NCBI GenBank assembly: GCA_001662425.1
Contig: BDDC01000438.1
Coordinates: 16,440-37,964 of the forward strand
Source: Chlamydomonas sphaeroides
Lineage: Eukaryota; Chlorophyta; Chlorophyceae; Chlamydomonadales; Chlamydomonadaceae
Reading direction: 5' to 3'
Length of the DNA stretch: 21,525 bases
In this document: positions 17,401-21,525 of the stretch, one piece after another
How positions within the stretch are numbered: position 1 is the first letter of the stretch
Layout of the letters: every line of letters starts with the position of its first letter
Notes under the pieces: model-generated
What the model saw: only the letters and a program-made list of their open reading frames with translations
Told to the model about the DNA's origin: nothing
Database searches by the model: none
Translations under genes and position numbers: made by a program

Positions 17401-18285
17401 GCCCCTCCCTTCCTTGCTCCCCCCCCTCCCTCGCAGGCCACCCGCGGCGTGCTGGGCTTCGGCGGCCGCCGCATGTGGCAGTGGCCCGCGGAGCTCATGC
17501 CGCTGGCGTACGCGCTCTACCACTTTGCGCGCGGCCCGCTGCTGGGCCCCGCCTGCCCGCCGCCGCCCGAGGCCGCCGGCGGCCACGCGCCGCACGCGCT
17601 GTGGGACTGCGACGCGCGCCTGTCCGCCATGAACGTGGTGCTGTGGTCGTCCTGGGCGGATGCCTACCGCGCCATGTCGCCCAAGCTGTACGCCGTGCTG
17701 CCGCAGCAGCAGGCCGGCGACGGCGCGGCGCCGCCGGTGCAGCTGGCGGCGCTGCCGTGCGTCAGCCTGGCGGCGGTCATGGCTCGCACGGTGCCGCTGG
17801 TGTTGGACGCCGGCGGCGTGGTGATGGTGAGCCCCACGGAGGAGCCCGCGACCTGGAGCGGCGACGGCGCGGCGGCCGCGGCGGCGGCTGCCGCCGCCGC
17901 CGCGGCTGGCCTGACGCCGGCGCTGCTGGACGCCGCGCTGGCGGCGGCCGCGGGCTCGGCGGAGCAGGGCGCCGCGCGCTTCCCGCCGCCGTCGGTGGTG
18001 CTGGCGCCGGGCGCGCAGGCCGGCGGCGGCGGGCTGGCGGCGCGGCTGATCCCGGTGCAGCGGGACGACTACGACGAGCAGGCGCTGCAGCACCCGCAGC
18101 TGCAGCAGCTGGGGCCGGCGGTAGCTGCGCAGCTGAGCAAGCAGCTCAAGGAAGCGGCCAAGCGGGAGGCGGCGGCGCTGGCGGCGGCGCTGAGCCCGGC
18201 GGCGGCCAAGCAGGCGGCGGCGGCGGCGGCCAGCTTTGTGGAGTGGTGCCGCAGCGTCAACGTGCAGCCCTTCCCCGTGCGGTGA
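11452..18285 (+). CDS. Divergent SEC23-like COPII coat protein
   Basis: Sec23 is the Sar1 GTPase-activating subunit of the inner COPII coat, acting in ER-to-Golgi export. Fifteen exons: 11452-11628, 11875-12027, 12289-12378, 12632-12727, 13124-13165, 13372-13605, 13829-14052, 14342-14504, 14759-14876, 15251-15561, 15840-16064, 16317-16385, 16799-16905, 17139-17223 and 17437-18285; about 980 aa. Visible parts: a Sec23/24 zinc finger (Cys98, Cys101, Cys120, Cys123; LRCNGCMGF and WKCNMCGF); a trunk-like domain with VVCLDTTLPPSDLQ, LSLLTFDG and VLVLAGGPTTRGPG (like Sec23 GGPxTxGPG); a beta-sandwich region; a helical segment; and a gelsolin-like part (QWPAELMPLAYALYHFA). The arginine in GLAARLIPV (about Arg901) aligns with the Sec23 arginine finger. 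It is longer than canonical Sec23 (about 765 aa) because of Ala-rich inserts and a C-terminal extension ending CRSVNVQPFPVR. This fits the divergent plant/algal Sec23-like paralogue rather than standard Sec23. The exon 1 and exon 3 donors are the least certain. Confidence 0.85.
12379..12440 (+). repeat. Tandem donor-like repeat at SEC23-like intron 3
   Basis: The chosen exon 3 donor (GTGGGGCAGCAGA) is followed by similar GTGGGCAGCAGA-type units starting at 12392, 12404 and 12428. Four GTGGG donor-like sites occur within 50 nt, so donor choice here is ambiguous from sequence alone. Confidence 0.7.
12752..12800 (+). repeat. Direct repeat in SEC23-like intron 4
   Basis: TGCGGGGGAGATGAGGCACG occurs at 12752-12771 and again at 12781-12800, period 29. 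It lies shortly after the exon 4 donor. No coding role seen. Confidence 0.85.
14053..14240 (+). repeat. Minisatellite with copies of the exon 7 donor
   Basis: The intron 7 start, GTGCGTGGCGGCGGGGCCTG plus GGGGGT, recurs at 14146 and 14201, interspersed with about 18-bp units of the type GGAGGCCGGGTAAGGGGG. Several units contain GGGTAAGG, itself a good 5' splice site. Exon 7 is joined here at the first GTGCGT (14053), which keeps frame with exon 8. Confidence 0.85.
15141..15236 (+). repeat. 16-bp tandem repeat, 6 units, SEC23-like intron 9
   Basis: Six units of CGCTCACCCCAGCCCC (first and last slightly diverged) directly before the exon 10 acceptor at 15250. Every unit contains CCCCAG, an acceptor-like string, so there is a row of decoy 3' splice sites upstream of the one that keeps frame. 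Confidence 0.9.
16375..16600 (+). repeat. Tandem copies of exon 12 end plus donor
   Basis: GCAAGCTGCAG, the last 11 bases of SEC23-like exon 12, occurs at 16375 (authentic), 16425, 16475 and 16585. The first two periods are exactly 50 bp and include the following CCCGATGT...GGGCGAG sequence. After the four copies the bases read GTGGG, GCGGG, GTGGG and GAGAG, so two copies keep a GT donor, one a GC donor and one is dead. Using the later GT donor would add 100 nt and break the frame. Confidence 0.9.
17255..17300 (+). repeat. (GGGCA)n array in SEC23-like intron 14
   Basis: About nine copies of GGGCA on the sense strand, beginning about 31 nt after the exon 14 donor. They are preceded by GGGGTAGGGGTAGGGG, a short version of the array at 7834-7890. 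Unit, orientation and distance from the donor match the array in DDI1 intron 10. Confidence 0.95.
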
Positions 18286-18978
18286 CGCCGGCGCGGGGGC
18301 GGAGGCGACGAGGGGCAGGGTTGGCTGGGCTCGGGTGTTGGGGTGTGGCGGTGGCGAGCGGGGCGCAGAGGGTTAGGGTGTTCGCTGCCGGGGCGGCTGC
18401 AGGCGCTCAAGGATGGGCGCGCATTGTGAGCATGGCAGAGCATGGGGAGGGGACGAGGGCTGGCTGCCGGAGCCGGACGACCTGACCCGACGTGAGCAAG
18501 CAGCTAGCCCGACTTGCACATCACGGCGGCATGAAGCATGCACTCTGGTCGAGCAAGAGACAAGCAACGTCCCGACAAGATAGCCCACCGCCGCCCCCCG
18601 CGCGCGCCAGCCAAGCTCCAGGGCTTTCATGGCGGCGGCCGGGGCGCTCGCAATACCGTAATGGGCGGTGGAGGGAGGACAAGCGCGCGCTTGTTCCGCA
18701 TCAGTCTTCACGCTTGCGCGCCACCAACACAGCAAGGGAAACTTCGCAGCCACCACATGTTGTTCTTCACGCCGACAGTTCGTCGGTACCTACGACTCTC
18801 CTTCCCACAAAACCCGCAACTGACCGCAATGTGGCAGGCACGCACGACGGTTTGACACCGCCCTATCACATACGTTGGTTACGCGCCTAGTCACACGATG
18901 TGACAGGCACACACGACGTTGTGGCACACAAAATCATGCTTCGGAGATGCCATGCACGCACCGAGAATGCACGCTTTC
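18286..18978. other. Convergent intergenic region
   Basis: Between the stops of the SEC23-like gene (+) and the first Ankyrin-like gene (-). I see no gene. Composition becomes less GC-rich from about 18700, with CACACGA/TGTGACAGGC-type strings repeated near 18840 and 18900. No TGTAA is found after the SEC23-like stop. Confidence 0.5.
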
Positions 18979-21046
18979 TCACGAGCCAACTAAGCTAGGC
19001 GGTCCTAGCCACCGCCAGCTGCTTACACCGCCCACGCAGACTGCCGCCGCCGCCACGCACACCATCAGAGCTGCCAGCGCCGCTGCTAGCGCTCGCGTCG
19101 GGACCGCCGCTTGGAGCAAGGGCTGCAGGTCTGGGGCCGGCGCCCACAGCGCGTCCGCCCGCTGCGGCTGCTGCTTGTCCGTGACCATTGTGGGCGGCCT
19201 TGTGGCAACGCCGCCCCGCCCCAGCCAGGGGCTCCGCGGAGTGGGCCGCAGCACGGCCCAGCCGCAGGGGCAGCCCAGCTCCGCCAGCAGCTGCAGCTCC
19301 GCCAGCGGAGCGCCGCCTAGCACGGCCTCCATCAGCGTGCTCCGGTCCCATGGGCAGCCCAGCCGCCGCAGCGCGCGCAGCATGGCCAGGTCGCCGCTGG
19401 CGGCCGCGGTCACGTAGAGCCGGCCCCTGCCGCTGCCCTGCGGCCGAGGTACGCACCAGCGGAGCGAAGAGGCCAGGAGGCAGACAGGCTGGCTGTGGGC
19501 TTTGGTCCGCAGGTGGCCTTGCTTGGGACCTGGGAGCGAACCTGCAGTCGGGCCCCTCATGCACGCATCTATCGGCGCTTCGTTCCGGTACGCAGGGGCC
19601 CCTGAGGCCACGAGGCCCTTGCTTTCTGCCCCTGCAGCTGCAGCTGCAGGCTCACGCACCTCCCAGGGCGCGCCGCGCTGCTGAACCAGCCACGCGAGCG
19701 CCTCCTCGCAGCCCGCCTCCATCACAACCAGCCGGACCGCTGCCGCGGACCGCAAGAGCGGTGGTGCGGGGGCCGCGACGCCATTCCCAGCCACCGCCAG
19801 CCCCATCGGCCCCGCCCAGCAGCACCTCCTCCGCCCGGGCCATGAGGCGCACGTCGCCCCTCCTCACGACGGCTGCCGCGGCTGCCGCCCTGCCCTCTCC
19901 GCTCATCGCCCGCGCGGCCGCCGGTAGCAGCGCCTCCACCGCCCAGGCCACAACGACGGCGTCGCGGGTCCGAGCCAGCAGCGCTGCGGCATCCGGCCTC
20001 GCGCCGCCGCGAAACGCCAGTAGCTGCAGCGCCGCCGCCAGGCTGCTAGCCTGCGCCGCCGCATAGCATGTATGCCTCCACCAGGGGTTCGACGTCAAGC
20101 GCGGCGCCGCCGCCATCCAGCACGTACTCGATGGCCGCCGTATTTCCACCCTCGGCTGCGGCCATCAGCACAGCCCCGGCGTTATACGGGCAGCCGCGGC
20201 CGCGCAGCCAGCAGCCCAGCCGCGCTGGCGCATCGGGCCCTGCCTTCTGGGCCGCCGCCTCGTAGGCTTTCCTCGCTTCCTCCGGCCGGCAGCCCAGCTC
20301 CGCCTCCAGCCACTCAAACTTGGCGGCCCAGTCGGGCGTGGCGCTGCCGGCGGCGGCCGCCTCCAGCAGCCGTGATGCGCCCATCCCGCTCCGCGCCTCC
20401 TCATTGGCCAGATCCTCGCGCGTGACGGCTAGATGGGCGGCCAGGCGGCGCAGGGCTGCCGCTCCGCTGTCCCCCAGGCGCTGCTCCAGCAGCCACTCGG
20501 CCAGGGCCGGGTCGCCGCCTACCTTGCAGAGCAGCATCCACGACACCCATGTGCCACTTGCAGCCGACCTCGCCCAGCAGCAGCCAGGCGCACACGTGCT
20601 GATGGCCGGCCCGGGCAGCTGCGCACAGCTCATGACAGCCGCGGCCGCAGCCGCGGTTCGCTAGCCAGCGGCAGGCTTCTAGCTGGCCCGCGGCAGCAGC
20701 GGCCGCCATGGCGCCGGACGTGTCCAGCTCGCAGCCCGCGACCTCAGCCGCCAGCGCCAGGTTGGGCTGCACACCGGATGCTGCCGTGAAGCACACCAGC
20801 TGGCGCCGCTTGGCGAGCGTCAGGGGCCGCGTGGCGCCGGGGGTGGTCCACTTAGCTGTGAAAGCGTGAGGCGGCCCAGGTTGCGACAGCTGGAATGCAG
20901 CGCGCTCCGGCCCCGGCAACTTGAAGGACAAGATCCAGAGGCAGGCGCTGCCACAGGTCTATGTTAAGCGCGTCGTGCTGCTGCCGCATGGCAGCATGGG
21001 TCGCTGCTGGGGTGAGCTCTTCAGGCTCCGACATGTAGCTATGCAT
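18979..21046 (-). pseudogene. Ankyrin-repeat protein gene with F-box-like start, frameshifted
   Basis: An Ankyrin-like protein of a type I associate with volvocine algae. The start (21046) gives an F-box-like segment, WQRLPLDLVLQVAG. Then follow QLSQPGPPHAFTAKW and a series of degenerate Ankyrin helices: AAAAGQLEACRWLANRGC, VCAWLLLGEVGC, DPALAEWLLEQRLG, NTAAIEYVLDGGG, CEEALAWLVQQRGAPWE, AAASGDLAMLRALRRLGCPW. Reading it through needs frame changes near 20910 (F-box to body, where part of the usual F-box region also seems missing), 20520, 20068 and 19805. Each change corresponds to one extra base or two missing bases. A normal GT-AG intron (19659-19438, phase 0) joins PWE to GSGRGRLYV. The frame ends at the stop at 18979. 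The function of such proteins (probably protein binding) is unknown. It is either a pseudogene or a gene with sequence errors. Neighbour: a paralogous fragment just upstream. Confidence 0.6.
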
Positions 21047-21079
21047 TTGGGCAGCTTGTATATTATTTACTTCCCGCGG

Positions 21080-21525
21080 CTAGTCTCCCTTCCCAATCCC
21101 ATCCCGTCCCCGCCCCCTCGCCACCAACGGCGCGCCGCGCTGCTGCACCAGCCACTCCAGCGCCTCCTCGCAGCCACCGCGCACGGCGTCCTCGGCCAGC
21201 GCCGCCCACAGCTGCGGCGGCGCGGCACCGCCGCCCCCAGCCGCCGCAGCGCCCAGCAGCACCTGCTCCGCCTGCGCCATGAGCGGCACAACCGCCTGGC
21301 CCACGCAGGCTGCCGCGACGCCCCGCATCTCCTCGCGACCCATGCTCCTCGCCGCGTCCCGCAACCTCGTCCTCCACAACCCAGGCCGCTATAGCGGGGT
21401 CGGCGGTGGCCCGCAGCAGCTCCGCCACGCTGGGCTCGGCGCCGTGCGACAGCAACAGCCGCAGCAGCGGGAGGCTGTCGCTGCTGCGCGCGGCGTGGCT
21501 GCACGCAGCCGTCATGGCCTCCGAG
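21080..21525 (-). pseudogene. Second Ankyrin-like paralogue, partial, truncated at both sides
   Basis: This copy runs off the right edge of the window. It aligns with the middle of the first Ankyrin-like gene: SLPLLRLLLSHGAEPSVAEL, then AIAAWVVEDE, a frameshift near 21366 (again equal to one extra base), then LRDAARSMG, VPLMAQAEQVLLG and CEEALEWLVQQRGAPL. The match stops exactly where the first copy has its intron donor. The terminal Ankyrin exon is absent before the next gene begins at 21046, and the frame ends at the TAG at 21080. It is therefore 3'-truncated and frameshifted, most likely a decayed tandem duplicate. Confidence 0.6.

Overview
This window looks like nuclear DNA of a volvocine green alga (Chlamydomonas, Gonium or Volvox type). 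The composition is extremely GC-rich. Genes are split by many short GT-AG introns with C-rich 3' ends, proteins carry Ala/Pro/Gly-rich linkers, and there is much intronic simple repeat. A TGTAA poly(A)-type signal lies downstream of one gene, and there is a degenerate tandem of Ankyrin-like genes of a kind I associate with these algae. The organism call is an inference from style and gene content; no marker gene proves it.

Layout, left to right. (1) A small minus-strand gene of unknown function at about 564-1649. Its last coding bases continue into a 31-bp tandem repeat. (2) A plus-strand, four-exon gene for a mitochondrial p32/MAM33-family matrix protein (2329-4276). (3) A convergent intergenic stretch (4277-5721) holding a partial duplicate of the next gene's final exon. 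(4) A minus-strand, 13-exon gene for the ubiquitin-receptor aspartyl protease DDI1 (5722-11069). (5) A 382-bp divergent spacer. (6) A plus-strand gene, about 15 exons, for a divergent SEC23-like COPII coat protein (11452-18285). (7) A convergent spacer, then (8) two tandem minus-strand Ankyrin-like genes, both broken by frameshifts. The first has an F-box-like N-terminus. The second lacks its last exon and runs off the right edge.

The three complete genes are housekeeping functions: mitochondrial matrix, proteasome shuttle/protease and ER-to-Golgi coat. They do not form an obvious pathway. The divergent pair DDI1/SEC23-like may share a promoter. Exon models were built by hand by joining open segments at GT-AG or GC-AG sites so that frame and family similarity are kept. 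Most junctions are unambiguous; the first SEC23-like junction, the third SEC23-like donor and the unknown gene are not.

The most unusual signal is not a protein system. At several places the end of an exon, often with its 5' splice site, has been copied into the neighbouring intron or 3' flank, once or as a short tandem array (488-590, 5558-5775, 6727-6874, 12379-12440, 14053-14240, 16375-16600, and possibly an acceptor at about 12981-13140). This looks like minisatellite birth at exon ends and creates decoy splice sites. Other points are a near-identical 29-bp inverted pair 5 kb apart, the same pentanucleotide array in the sense strand of introns of two genes, GC-AG introns, and frameshifts all in the same direction in the Ankyrin tandem.
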